Assembly (NCBI GenBank): GCA_031969655.1
Contig: DALYJX010000002.1
Span: 1-64,000, forward strand
Origin: Microseira sp003486305
GTDB lineage: Bacteria > Cyanobacteriota > Cyanobacteriia > Cyanobacteriales > Aerosakkonemataceae
Reading direction: 5' to 3'
DNA: 64,000 bases
A program made the position numbers and the translations under genes. The notes under the pieces were generated by a model, which saw nothing but the letters and a program-made list of their open reading frames with translations, ran no database searches and was not told where the DNA came from. Shown one piece after another: positions 32,795 to 42,148 of the stretch. Position 1 is the stretch's first letter. Each line of letters starts with the position of its first letter.

Positions 32795-32844
32795 AACCAT
32801 ACCCTCACCAAAGGTAAAACCAACAAAACCATCTGCCAACAACC

Positions 32845-34836
32845 TTAAACCCAACCCCTCACTTCAGCATCAGTAAGCGGACGTTCTAATTTGACATACT
32901 CATTCTTAGTCGCCTGCAACAAATGCTGCATCGTCACCACTTCCCCCGCATCCGATGCCAAAAACGCGGCATTCAAAGCAATATTGCGGATATTCCCCCC
33001 CGCTACATTCAACTGCGCCAACTTTTCCGCGTCTAAACCTTCCGTCGGTGTGGCTTTGGGAAACACCCTGCGCCAAATTTCCGCCCGTTGATTGGCATCG
33101 GGAAAGGGAAACTGGACAATAAACCGCAGGCGGCGCAAAAATGCCTGATCTAAAGAACTTTTAATATTAGTAGTCAAGACGGACAACCCCCGGTAAGATT
33201 CCATCCGTTGCAACAGATAACTCACTTCCACATTAGAATGACGGTCGTGGGAATCTTTCACTTCAGTGCGTTTGCCAAACAAAGCATCGGCCTCATCAAA
33301 CAGCAAAATCACCCCGCCCAATTCCGCCGCATCAAACACCCGCCGTAGATTCTTTTCTGTCTCGCCAATATACTTACTAATCACCGCACTCAAATCGATG
33401 CGGTACAAATCCAACCGCAACTCTCGCGCCAACACCTCCGCCGCCATTGTTTTCCCCGTGCCGCTACCGCCAGCAAACAAAGCGCTGATACCCAGTCCCC
33501 GGTTACTTTTGCCGCCAAAACCCCAGCGTCCGTAGACATTCGCCCGTTGTTTGACATGCGCTGCTACATCTCTGAGGACTTGCAACTGCGCCTCTGGCAA
33601 TACCAAATCATTCCATCCGGCAATACAATCGATTCGTTGTGCCAAATCATCCAATTTGGGACGGGCTTGGGCGCGACAAGTATCCCAAATTAAATGGCTA
33701 AAATCGATTGTATTTGCCGATGTTTCCCCCTGTTCCCATTGCATCCGGGCTTGGGAACAAGCTGCTTCAATTACGGGAACGCTGAGATTAAAATTAGATA
33801 CCAAAGCATCAACTTGACCGTTTAAAGATTGCACCGCCGTTCCCAAAGCGGCTTCCCAAACTTGGTACTGTTCGGTTGTTGTGGGACGTTCGATATCAAA
33901 AGCTAGAGATGGTCTGAGTCGCGCCCTTCTGCGGTCAGCGGTGGCAATTAATACCGGAGAACGCAGCCATTCGCACAAGTGGGAAATCGCCGCATCTCTC
34001 GCGGTATCTGCTGCTTCCAAATCATCGCATTCGATTAATAATGCGCTGCTACCCAAAGCTACTTCCCGCTCCCAAAGTAGCTTAAACTGATTCAAATCGC
34101 TGGGAGTGGTGGGGACGCTGTGGGCGGCAATGGCGTATAAGTTTAACCCCAAACCATCACAAACCATTGCGGCAATCGGTCGTTTGCTGGCAATTTCATT
34201 ACCGCATAATTGCAAAACTGGCAAGGCGATCAGGTCGTTAATTTTCACCGACCAAGCTGCTATCATTTTATCTACAATCTGCCAGTGGGAGTCTACCAAA
34301 TCATCGAAGATTTGGACAAGTTCGACAAATCCCGATAGGCGCTGATCTAAATGTTGTACGCCCATGAGATAGTCGAGTATTCGCTCATCAATTCGCAAAG
34401 GGCTATTAGTCATTCCACCCCCCGCCGCTACTTCAATTAACCGCCACCTGCGAAGCGACCTGGCAATAGTTAAACCACTCCAATGTACGCCTTCTAATAC
34501 TGCTACTGCTAAACCCAAGGTAGGATAATTGCGCTGTTCATCTCCACTGGCGGCGGCGCATAGTACTGGAAACGTTGCATCTAATTCTACTCCGGCGCAT
34601 AACAAGAGTAAATCTCGTTCAAAGTCGCTGAGATTAAAGATGGTGCAGATTCGTTCTAAGGCTGAAGCTTCGGTGTCAGAAATGGGGTTTTCTGGGAAGT
34701 TTTCCCTAAGTTCAATTTCTTCGGTGTCTAGCAAATCTGGGTCGGCGTGTTCTATTAATCGCTGGCGGACTTTTGCTAGTGCTGTGGTGAGATAGGTATG
34801 ATTGGTTATTTGCCAGTTGTCGTTTGTTGTTATCAT
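32845..34836 (-). CDS. CIS AAA+ ATPase (Afp15/Pvc15-like)
   Basis: A 663-residue protein. The N-terminal 400 residues are helical and family-specific (LSDFERDLLLLCAGVELD). The C-terminal AAA+ module has Walker A GGSGTGKT at about 455, IGETEKNLRRVFDAAE, Walker B LLFDEADALFGKR at about 509, sensor TTN and the arginine finger region FLRRLRFIVQFPFPD. The Afp15/Pvc15 ATPase is universal in eCIS loci and absent from phages, and is needed for assembly or cargo loading. It is the first gene upstream of the cargo genes and follows the DUF4255 gene after about 440 bases of repeats. Confidence 0.92.
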   Translation of the reverse strand: MITTNDNWQITNHTYLTTALAKVRQRLIEHADPDLLDTEEIELRENFPENPISDTEASALERICTIFNLSDFERDLLLLCAGVELDATFPVLCAAASGDEQRNYPTLGLAVAVLEGVHWSGLTIARSLRRWRLIEVAAGGGMTNSPLRIDERILDYLMGVQHLDQRLSGFVELVQIFDDLVDSHWQIVDKMIAAWSVKINDLIALPVLQLCGNEIASKRPIAAMVCDGLGLNLYAIAAHSVPTTPSDLNQFKLLWEREVALGSSALLIECDDLEAADTARDAAISHLCEWLRSPVLIATADRRRARLRPSLAFDIERPTTTEQYQVWEAALGTAVQSLNGQVDALVSNFNLSVPVIEAACSQARMQWEQGETSANTIDFSHLIWDTCRAQARPKLDDLAQRIDCIAGWNDLVLPEAQLQVLRDVAAHVKQRANVYGRWGFGGKSNRGLGISALFAGGSGTGKTMAAEVLARELRLDLYRIDLSAVISKYIGETEKNLRRVFDAAELGGVILLFDEADALFGKRTEVKDSHDRHSNVEVSYLLQRMESYRGLSVLTTNIKSSLDQAFLRRLRFIVQFPFPDANQRAEIWRRVFPKATPTEGLDAEKLAQLNVAGGNIRNIALNAAFLASDAGEVVTMQHLLQATKNEYVKLERPLTDAEVRGWV

Positions 34837-35275
34837 AGTTTTTTCCCTGATGATTTATATTGTCTTCGCCTCGTTACCAGGCTCCGGCCTGGTAACGCAG
34901 TACAGTGGGCTGCTGCCTCTTTCGCTGCTCCGGGGGAGGGTGAAGCATTTGGATATAAAATCTAGGGTTTTAAGCATAAATTGTCGCCCAAATGCTAATG
35001 CCTCCGGCACGCTGGCGCGAACACCCCTACATAGATCAAAAAGCTTGAGATTATTTTCGCCTCGTCGCCTCGTTACCAGGCTCCGGCCTGGTAACGCAGT
35101 ACAGTGGGCTGCTGCCTCTCTTCGGCGCAGGAGGCAGAGCCTCCAAGACAGCATTCCCAGGTGGAACCTGGGAACGAGGCACGAGCCAACGAGCCAGGAC
35201 GAGCCACCTGGGGGGTGAACCCCCAATCGATTTTATTGAGTATTTTTTCTGCGCGACCATATTCGCTCTCCTGGA
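34837..35275. repeat. Intergenic repeat island between ATPase and DUF4255 genes
   Basis: An exact 55-base direct repeat (34866-34920 and 35065-35119) holds the palindrome GTTACCAGGCTCC...GGCCTGGTAAC. Between the copies lies the second MITE-like element (34938-35031), whose right arm is interrupted by about 25 bases. At 35152-35175 a CATTCCCAGG...CCTGGGAACG palindrome belongs to the family also seen at 58953 and 61945. Reading frames here are repeat translations and are not listed as genes. Confidence 0.75.
34938..35031. repeat. MITE-like repeat (copy 2, inverted relative to 28237)
   Basis: GGGTGAAGCATTTGG at 34938-34952, the shared interior ATAAAATCTAGGGTTTT, and TTGTCGCCCAAATGCT at 34981-34996 match the reverse complement of 28237-28308. 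About 25 extra bases (AATGCCTCCGGCACGCTGGC onward) separate the final ACCCCTAC. Confidence 0.75.
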
Positions 35276-36535
35276 CTAAATTGTAATTCTGGGACTGATA
35301 TACCAACTAAAAGTATCGCTATTAGTGTCTGTGTCGTAAATCAATAGACTTTCAGCGCCATCTACTTGCACTCGCACTAGATAATCTCCTGCTTTGACTT
35401 TTTGTACGGGAATTGTTATTTCCATCTGTTCTTCCGTCCGTATAGAAGTTTTAAAAATGTAAGCAACGGGACTTTGGATCGACCATTCGTTCAAAATTAA
35501 AGCTACGAGTTGTCCTTTATGAACTGGCAAGTTTAATGTTAGGGTTACTTGTGCTGAATAAGTGCCATTTCTCGCAACTCGCACGTGGGAAACTTGCGCT
35601 GATTTAATTGTCGGACGCAGTACAAAAGTTGCCAAATTTGACTCTATACCTTGATAGGGGCCATCAAGGTGCAACCTTGGCGCTGGATGCACTACCTGTA
35701 AACTTTGTGCGCCAAATCGCAACACGTCTGGCGGTACTAATGATAGGGGAAAGATAATTTCAGTATTGTTAGTTGGCTGAACTGGTATTTCCTCTCTGCC
35801 AATGCGTACTCGGGTATTAGAGTCGTACAAATTACGACCGAGAATTAGTAAAGTGCTATCTGCAAGAATTGGATCTAATTTGCCTGTTTGAGCGACGATG
35901 CGTTCAATAAAGATTTGACTGAAGGGCATTACTAAAGGATGGCGATCGCGCACGGGTAATGCTCTCGTTCCCGGTGCTTCGCCCTCAATTAAAATTATAC
36001 TACCTTTATAAGCCGCTGAAAGCGAATATGGTGTTTGGAAAAATACCGACCAAATTTTCGACATATCTTCTACAGAAATATCTATAGGTGAGATGCGAAT
36101 AGGCTCTATTTGATCTGGCAAATCTGCTCCTACCAAAACACCGGATTTTGGATCGGCTAAGGTATCCCTAATCATGTCGGGAGTGATAGTAAATATATCT
36201 TGCAAAGTGCTAATTACGCAGCCTAACATCCGTTGCGGTTCGAGTTCAGTGTCATTGCCATGAAAACTGAACAAATACCGCAGATCCAAAGCCGACTGCG
36301 TGCGCTTTACTAAGTCTCCTTTCGGTCGCCGTATAGAACTATCGCTATTACGATAAGCTGTATTTGGTTGCACCATATACAGGTAAATGTTCAGGCAAGT
36401 TTCGGTGAGTCCGCCTTCCTTTGTGTTAGGTCGATCGGTCGTCACTCTAGCTCCATAAACCTCTTGTTGGATAGCCATTTGCAGTATCCTTTGAAGAGTC
36501 GCCGTTACAGATGCAATAGCCAAATAGTTACTCAT
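35276..36535 (-). CDS. DUF4255 tail terminator (Afp16/Pvc16-like) with extra Ig-like domains
   Basis: A 419-residue protein. Residues 1-190 are the DUF4255 domain (MSNYLAIASVTATLQRIL, ETCLNIYLYMVQPNTAYRN, DLRYLFSFHGNDTELEPQRM), which caps the sheath and tube end in Afp and PVC. Residues about 200-419 add two beta-rich modules of IPT/TIG-like appearance (LADSTLLILGRNLYDSNTRV, IPVQKVKAGDYLVRVQVDG), making it longer than Afp16 (about 295 residues). It is followed by three bases and then the Afp12-like gene, so it belongs to the main leftward operon. The extra domains could connect the distal end to other structures. Confidence 0.88.
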   Translation of the reverse strand: MSNYLAIASVTATLQRILQMAIQQEVYGARVTTDRPNTKEGGLTETCLNIYLYMVQPNTAYRNSDSSIRRPKGDLVKRTQSALDLRYLFSFHGNDTELEPQRMLGCVISTLQDIFTITPDMIRDTLADPKSGVLVGADLPDQIEPIRISPIDISVEDMSKIWSVFFQTPYSLSAAYKGSIILIEGEAPGTRALPVRDRHPLVMPFSQIFIERIVAQTGKLDPILADSTLLILGRNLYDSNTRVRIGREEIPVQPTNNTEIIFPLSLVPPDVLRFGAQSLQVVHPAPRLHLDGPYQGIESNLATFVLRPTIKSAQVSHVRVARNGTYSAQVTLTLNLPVHKGQLVALILNEWSIQSPVAYIFKTSIRTEEQMEITIPVQKVKAGDYLVRVQVDGAESLLIYDTDTNSDTFSWYISPRITI

Positions 36536-36538
36536 AGC

Positions 36539-37561
36539 TTATCTATAAATAATATCAAGATCGTAGGTGCAGAAAGCAGGTTTTTCTCGAGCGATCGCAT
36601 CCCTAACTACCCGTTCATCTATTTGTTGACCGGGGTCGGGTCGTAAGGATACAATAAAGTGGAATGGGCGACCACCTCCAAGCATGGAATCAACGCCCAT
36701 TATTGTTGTTCCTAAAACAAAACCTCCTTCAAAAATCTCTTCAATTCCAATGTGTTTTTCTGATTCTGGTAAATGTTCGTCTAAAGGCAAACCTGTATAA
36801 AGATGCAGGTAAAATCGCAGACCTAAGCGCGTTCCATGCCAACGATAAAGTTCTATGGCATTGCGAATTAAACGACGCTGTTGCTGCATGTCCCAACGAC
36901 CATTCATAGGCCAAGCGACCCAGTGAGCGAGGAAGGGTAGCATGGCTTCTGGCGCGGTCAAGGGATCTAAATAAGACCATAAAACTTTTTGAATTTCTAG
37001 TACTGGGTCAAAAGCTTGCTCAAAAATGCTAATAAATCGCCCGATAAAGTCTACTTCGCGATAAATTGTCGGCAGAAAATTTAGGTAAGAAGTATGAGGG
37101 CGGACGCAAAGGTTAAATACGCGGTAAGCGAGTAATTGGCTTTGGTTTTCGGTTTCTGCGTAGATAGAAACTTGGGTTTCGTAATTCAGTTTGAGACGCG
37201 ATCGCCTTTCGTTTAAAGCATATTGATTTTCAAAGAAATCTTGGGGTATTTCAAAATATAAAGATTTATTTAGTTTGGCAAGGGCGGGAATTTCTTCGGC
37301 GGCTTCTTGATGCCAATTACACCAAGTTTGAGGAAAATCTCCGTCTATTTCCAGCCGGAATGTCAGAGAGCGATCGCCTAAGTTTTCCAACTCGATTAAC
37401 ATTTCGCTTGACTCGCCGGGACAGAGGAGTAAGTTATTGTTAATTCGTTCTTCTGTGTTGTTTCCGGCAAAGCTAGCGATCGCAGAGGAATCGCTTGCTT
37501 CTATGAGGTTCATGGAAGCAAGTTTGATGGCTAAGGTTGGACGATAAAGTGATTGAGTCAT
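36539..37561 (-). CDS. Afp12-like baseplate wedge (phage tail protein I) with N-terminal Ig-like domain
   Basis: A 340-residue protein. The C-terminal 195 residues are the tail protein I/gpI-like domain (FLPTIYREVDFIGRFISIFE, DPLTAPEAMLPFLAHWVAWP, RRLIRNAIELYRWHGTRLGL), forming part of the baseplate wedge with the J protein. The first 150 residues are a beta-sandwich (CPGESSEMLIELENLGDRSL, LNKSLYFEIPQDFF) similar in pattern to the modules of the two membrane proteins at 16769 and 20322. That extension may place the baseplate against the membrane partners. The gene follows the baseplate J gene after about 60 bases of heptamer repeats. Confidence 0.85.
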   Translation of the reverse strand: MTQSLYRPTLAIKLASMNLIEASDSSAIASFAGNNTEERINNNLLLCPGESSEMLIELENLGDRSLTFRLEIDGDFPQTWCNWHQEAAEEIPALAKLNKSLYFEIPQDFFENQYALNERRSRLKLNYETQVSIYAETENQSQLLAYRVFNLCVRPHTSYLNFLPTIYREVDFIGRFISIFEQAFDPVLEIQKVLWSYLDPLTAPEAMLPFLAHWVAWPMNGRWDMQQQRRLIRNAIELYRWHGTRLGLRFYLHLYTGLPLDEHLPESEKHIGIEEIFEGGFVLGTTIMGVDSMLGGGRPFHFIVSLRPDPGQQIDERVVRDAIAREKPAFCTYDLDIIYR

Positions 37562-37620
37562 GGTATTTTAGATTTTGAGTTGCTCTTGACAATTACCAAT
37601 TACCAATTACCAATTACCAA
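37562..37620. repeat. Heptamer STRR between baseplate genes
   Basis: Four heptamers (ACCAATT) at about 37592-37621 fill the short spacer inside the CIS operon, so the repeats are transcribed within the operon. Confidence 0.7.
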
Positions 37621-39855
37621 TTAATCATAGAATTCTATTGTGTGACCAGATCGTAGTTGGCTATTTTCTTCATCTGCCCAAGAACAGATTAGTCCTAAAG
37701 ATCCGGGGTGAATCATGGCTTGGGGGGGTTCTTCGCGAAACCATTCTGAGCCATATTTTCTTAATTCAAATAATTCGACGATTCCTAAGTAACGCACTCC
37801 CGGAATTTTTTGACACAAAGCAACAATGTCGGAAGGATATGCGGGACGACCTAAAGGCCAACCATTTTCTTCTGTGCCGCCAGTGAGGGGATTTAGGAAA
37901 TGGTATAAGGCAGTTAGTAATTGAAAGCGAATCTGTTCTTGAGCGCGAATGTTGTTAGATCTCGGCTCGATAATCACTTCAGTTCTGACGCTTACTCCGA
38001 CGTATTCTGGTTCTTGTAATTTGACTTGTACTCCTAAAGGTTTGCGGGATTTCATGTATTCCATAATTTTGGTTTCTAGTTGGGAATCAAGCACAAAATC
38101 GCGATCGGGATTCATACCTTTGGATAAATCCAATCGCTCGGCTTCGGGTACAATTAATAGTTGTACTAAACCAGGTGTGGTTCTCGCTGCATCGGTGATA
38201 CAATGCGCTCTGGCGACTGTTCTAGAAGCTTGTTTGGCGACGTTCTCGAAGTCTTCTGGAGTAACGGCGGACTTGCGAGTTCGTAACAGTTGAGGAACTC
38301 GAATTACAGCTTGTTCTAAGGATTCTGCGTCAGTTCCTCCGCTAGCAGGTTTATAGTTAATGACGCTTTTAACATAAGGAATACCAGTTTTGGGAATAAT
38401 CAGTTTTTCTGCTTGAACGTTACCCCGCAATCCGCCTCCGGTGCGATAAGCAACGATAGAAATTTCGGCACCAGGAGGGGGAACTTTGCCGTATTGTCTT
38501 TCTAATGCGATCGCACCATCAAGTACACTAGGTTGGATCATCGCTAAATTTCGCATTTCTCTGGCATCTCGCTGGACAATGGTTCCAGTGGGTTGAATTT
38601 GCGATCGCTGTTGTGTTGTAAATTGAAGTTGTGAAGGTTCTCGAATTAACGGGCCAAACTGAATTATTCCCGTTTGCGAATCGATGGTATAGTGGGGGTC
38701 ATTAGGGCCAGAGTCGGCAAAATCAGGAACTTCTATCCATTTTTCCGGTTCGCCGTTAATCGGTTTGACTTGAATATATTCATCTTCTTTGCGTTCTAAA
38801 ACAGGTTTTCCTTGCAATTGAAATGATTGTCCCGGTTTTCCGTCGCTAACTCCCAGCAATTCGTTTTCATTGCGAATACATTCGCTAGCATTAACTGCGC
38901 CGCCAATAGAGCGAACAGTTAAACCAATAATACTCGGTGAAGTGCTATAAGTCGGCTGTAATTCTTGAGGATGAATGTAAACGCAACGTATCCAACGACC
39001 TTGGTATTCGGTGCCAAAATCTGCGATCGGGCATTGCTGGGGTAAATGTAGCACGACATCGGCTCCATCTACCACAGGTTTTGCACCTTGCTGTTCTAAT
39101 CTATCAAAACTGAAACCTTTGGTTTTATCGTCTTCTGGAACTCTTAAAATAGTTGATTGCCAATTTATTCCGTTCCAAGCTTCCCACCTTAATGGAGGAT
39201 TATCGGGGTTAATTCCAGTAGTTCTAGCAGCTTCGCCTCTAAAATTAAGGGCGATTACATTTCCTTCAATTGGATTTGCCGGATCGTCTTCTGTTAATAT
39301 TAGATAGAAGCAATTATCGGGACTGGATTGCTCGAACAGTATGGTTTCTTGGAGGTTTTGCCAATTACCGTCAATGGGAGTGCGATCGCTTAAATTTTGC
39401 GGTCTATTTTCTGGTATTAATCCGGTTAGCAAGTGCCTAATTTTGGGATTGCCGATTGTTAATTCCCGGTCTGTACTAAAGATAATTGCTTGTTGAGTTT
39501 CCGTTCGCAAAGTAGCAACTTCGGTTGCATAAGGAATAACAATTGGCTCAGGTTGAGATCTGGTTAAATAAAATGTAAGTTCGCACCAAGCTGGCGCCGG
39601 AGGTTGTAAGCGAATTCCCAATAATTCTAGAAACGCGACATAATTTCGGCGGGGAACTTGGTTGAACCGCATTAACATTTGGTCGGTTAACCAAGCAAAC
39701 ATTTCAACCAGAGTAATCCCCGGATCGCTTGGGTTATGATTTGTCCATTCTGGACAGTAGCGAGGAATGCGGAGAATGCATTCTTCTACTAAATCGCTAA
39801 ATCTCCGGTCATCGAGATTCGATTTTGGTAACTTAGGTAAAAAATCAAAGTCCAT
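37621..39855 (-). CDS. Baseplate J-like wedge protein (Afp11/Pvc11-like)
   Basis: A 744-residue protein. The start (DFDFLPKLPKSNLDDRRFSD, TNHNPSDPGITLVEMFAWLT) and the later block (YRTGGGLRGNVQAEKLIIPK, TPEDFENVAKQASRTVARAH) are the signatures of contractile-tail baseplate J proteins in eCIS loci. The C-terminus (YLGIVELFELRKYGSEW) is also typical. It forms the iris-like wedge ring around the spike with the Afp12-like protein and gp25. Stop and start of neighbours are two bases apart on the gp25 side. Length fits eCIS members, which are longer than phage gpJ. Confidence 0.9.
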   Translation of the reverse strand: MDFDFLPKLPKSNLDDRRFSDLVEECILRIPRYCPEWTNHNPSDPGITLVEMFAWLTDQMLMRFNQVPRRNYVAFLELLGIRLQPPAPAWCELTFYLTRSQPEPIVIPYATEVATLRTETQQAIIFSTDRELTIGNPKIRHLLTGLIPENRPQNLSDRTPIDGNWQNLQETILFEQSSPDNCFYLILTEDDPANPIEGNVIALNFRGEAARTTGINPDNPPLRWEAWNGINWQSTILRVPEDDKTKGFSFDRLEQQGAKPVVDGADVVLHLPQQCPIADFGTEYQGRWIRCVYIHPQELQPTYSTSPSIIGLTVRSIGGAVNASECIRNENELLGVSDGKPGQSFQLQGKPVLERKEDEYIQVKPINGEPEKWIEVPDFADSGPNDPHYTIDSQTGIIQFGPLIREPSQLQFTTQQRSQIQPTGTIVQRDAREMRNLAMIQPSVLDGAIALERQYGKVPPPGAEISIVAYRTGGGLRGNVQAEKLIIPKTGIPYVKSVINYKPASGGTDAESLEQAVIRVPQLLRTRKSAVTPEDFENVAKQASRTVARAHCITDAARTTPGLVQLLIVPEAERLDLSKGMNPDRDFVLDSQLETKIMEYMKSRKPLGVQVKLQEPEYVGVSVRTEVIIEPRSNNIRAQEQIRFQLLTALYHFLNPLTGGTEENGWPLGRPAYPSDIVALCQKIPGVRYLGIVELFELRKYGSEWFREEPPQAMIHPGSLGLICSWADEENSQLRSGHTIEFYD

Positions 39856-39857
39856 AA

Positions 39858-40265
39858 CTATTGCCGTAAATAAAAAGGATATACCAAACTACGAAGATCG
39901 GGTCTATTTTTAGGTTGATAAATGATTTCAACATCCACTCTTCCCTTGATCGGATCGGGTTCAGTACGCACTTGTTTTACAACGATCCGAGGTTCCCACA
40001 TTTGCAGTGCTTCTTCGACATACAGGCGGATCATCAACAGGGTTTGAACACTCATCGGTTCAAAAACTAACTCCGATAAACGCGAACCAAAATTTGGTCG
40101 ATAAACCCGTTCTCCTAAACCTGTTCTGAGAATGATAACGATCGATTCTTCAATGCTCTGAGTATCCGAACTAAATTGAAGCCCACCTTGGACATTTATT
40201 CCAAGAGGAAATGCTAAACCCGTACCAATGTAGTCTTTGCGTTGATAGTAATAACTGACAGTCAT
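39858..40265 (-). CDS. gp25/GPW-like baseplate protein (Afp9-like)
   Basis: A 135-residue protein of the gp25 lysozyme-like family of contractile tails (YIGTGLAFPLGINVQGGLQF, IIILRTGLGERVYRPNFGS, RLSELVFEP). It joins sheath and baseplate wedge. The EPR core seen in T6SS TssE/gp25 is represented by GERVYRP. It is set between the spike and J genes, the same order as afp8-afp9-afp11, with no PAAR (afp10) gene between. Confidence 0.92.
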   Translation of the reverse strand: MTVSYYYQRKDYIGTGLAFPLGINVQGGLQFSSDTQSIEESIVIILRTGLGERVYRPNFGSRLSELVFEPMSVQTLLMIRLYVEEALQMWEPRIVVKQVRTEPDPIKGRVDVEIIYQPKNRPDLRSLVYPFYLRQ

Positions 40266-40298
40266 AGTTGTTTGTTTTCCTTAAAATAACTGAAATTT

Positions 40299-42053
40299 TT
40301 ACAAAGGTTTCGTACCTGTTAAGGGAGTAGTCGCTGTAATTGGTCCAACAGTTGTAGTAAGCGTAATAGAGCCAGCAGTGATAGATAATAAACCAAGAGT
40401 AGTAATATTGATGCTCGCAGTCTGATCGTTCAAAGATAAATTATGACCTCCTGCTGTGGCAATTTCTACAACATTATCACTGTCATTTATATGTAATTTA
40501 TGACCCCCTGCGGTTTCGATATAAATCCCTTTTTTACTAGCACCTTTATTTTCTTCAACAAATTGAATATGATGCCCCGCCCTACTTTTAAATGTTCGCA
40601 TACGCACTTTGCCATCTTGAACGCTCTCTCGCACTTGATTTGGCGGCGCATCCTTGCCATTCCAAACAGCACCAATGATATAAGGACGATGAATATCGCC
40701 ATGTTCAAAAGCTACTAAAACCTCATCATTTATTTCTGGTAAACAATCAAAACCGCGTTGATCTCCCGCCCCAATTGTTACCACTCTCGCCCAATTGCTG
40801 GTATGTTCTTCGGTTAGGGTAGGAAACTTAACTTTAACTCTTCCCCAACCTTCAGGGTCTTCATTATCGGTGACAATTCCTACTAATAAAGTTTGTCCGG
40901 GTAGCAGATAATTTGTAGGAGAAAGCGTTGTTAAAATATCACCACCTCGCAAACCTCGCACGCTGAATTCTGTCATGTAAATTCGTTTGATGAAAGTGTG
41001 ACGAGTCTCGGTAATGTAATATTCGCCAGTATAGGGACCCATGTCTGACTCTCCAATATTATCTTCAAACTGAAGGACACGCCCTGGTCGAATTTGAGCA
41101 TTTCCCTCAGCTTTAGCATCAGCATAAATAAATTGTCCTCCTAATTCGTCACACAAAGCTTGAGCCATGATATCTGCTTCTTTAGGATTAAAAAGAGGCT
41201 GATCTACTACTATCATTTTTGGCTTAGGTGGCTGACCTTTAAATTTATTGCTAGTATCGCTACCTTTGCCATTCCGGTTTTGTGTGATAATTTTGTCTTG
41301 GTTTTTTGTCGATACGATCGGTCTTTTTTGACTGTAATCCCAAGCTCTAACTTCAACTTCTTTCACTTGTTCTGAACTGCTAAGTCGCACCCGAAAACTA
41401 TGGATATCCTTTAACCATTTGAGAGTTAATTTGTGCGAATCGGCTTTCGGATTGCGGAAATTTAGTTTGCCATCTTGCACAAAAAATTCAAAGCCAATTC
41501 GCGCAGCACGTTGTCGGAGAAATTCCATATAGGTCTGATTTTGTTGAAAAACGTAATCATGAACAACGCCACTAGGATCGAGTGTGCCAATTGGTATGCC
41601 AACTTCATCGGCAATTTTTTTCACTATATCGCTATCAGTCATATTCTGAAAAGAACGGCTATGGCGTCCTCGATACAGTCGGTGACTAACATCATATCCT
41701 CTGATGATTACAGGAGCCTGTGATTGTTCGTTATAAAAGGCTTCAATAGCTGTAATTTCGCCCTCGATCACAAAACCTTGGTTATTGTCTTCAAAATCTT
41801 GAGATTCTGTGGTGCTTGAAATAAAGCCTATTTTGACAGATGCACCAATTTTTAATAAATCTTGGTAGCGCCAAGGACGATCCTTCATTGGAATTTGACC
41901 AGGAAAATAATCGTTTTTAATCACCAGAGTAAACATTCCTGCCAAATGTAAACTTTCCTCCACAATTATCTGAATAATATCATTCATTAATTCAGGAGAA
42001 GCTTGCTGACCATCTATTTCTAATTTTGCTAGGGCGCGATAATTGACATTCAT
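40299..42053 (-). CDS. VgrG-like central spike (Afp8-like)
   Basis: A 584-residue protein joining gpD-like and gpV-like parts. The first 340 residues are the gp27-like hub (LHLAGMFTLVIKNDYFPGQI, DIVKKIADEVGIPIGTLDP, YMEFLRQRAARIGFEFFVQD). The OB-fold follows (VGIVTDNEDPEGWGRVKVKF, VLVAFEHGDIHRPYIIGAVW). The C-terminal needle is a beta-helix with repeated TAGGHKLHINDSDN-like units and Thr-rich strands. ATG 42053 is used; a GTG at 42062 is possible. A tip-sharpening PAAR protein was not found next to it. Confidence 0.92.
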   Translation of the reverse strand: MNVNYRALAKLEIDGQQASPELMNDIIQIIVEESLHLAGMFTLVIKNDYFPGQIPMKDRPWRYQDLLKIGASVKIGFISSTTESQDFEDNNQGFVIEGEITAIEAFYNEQSQAPVIIRGYDVSHRLYRGRHSRSFQNMTDSDIVKKIADEVGIPIGTLDPSGVVHDYVFQQNQTYMEFLRQRAARIGFEFFVQDGKLNFRNPKADSHKLTLKWLKDIHSFRVRLSSSEQVKEVEVRAWDYSQKRPIVSTKNQDKIITQNRNGKGSDTSNKFKGQPPKPKMIVVDQPLFNPKEADIMAQALCDELGGQFIYADAKAEGNAQIRPGRVLQFEDNIGESDMGPYTGEYYITETRHTFIKRIYMTEFSVRGLRGGDILTTLSPTNYLLPGQTLLVGIVTDNEDPEGWGRVKVKFPTLTEEHTSNWARVVTIGAGDQRGFDCLPEINDEVLVAFEHGDIHRPYIIGAVWNGKDAPPNQVRESVQDGKVRMRTFKSRAGHHIQFVEENKGASKKGIYIETAGGHKLHINDSDNVVEIATAGGHNLSLNDQTASINITTLGLLSITAGSITLTTTVGPITATTPLTGTKPL

Positions 42054-42148
42054 AGGACACACATTATTGAAATTTAGTACAAAACAAAAGAAAGAAATTT
42101 ACTTACTCAAAACTTAGGAAGGGTTATGCTCTACAAACTGATGCTTCA

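Noticed and set aside
34802..35306. Several open frames in the repeat island
   Set aside because: They are translations of palindromes and direct repeats in many frames, without start signals.
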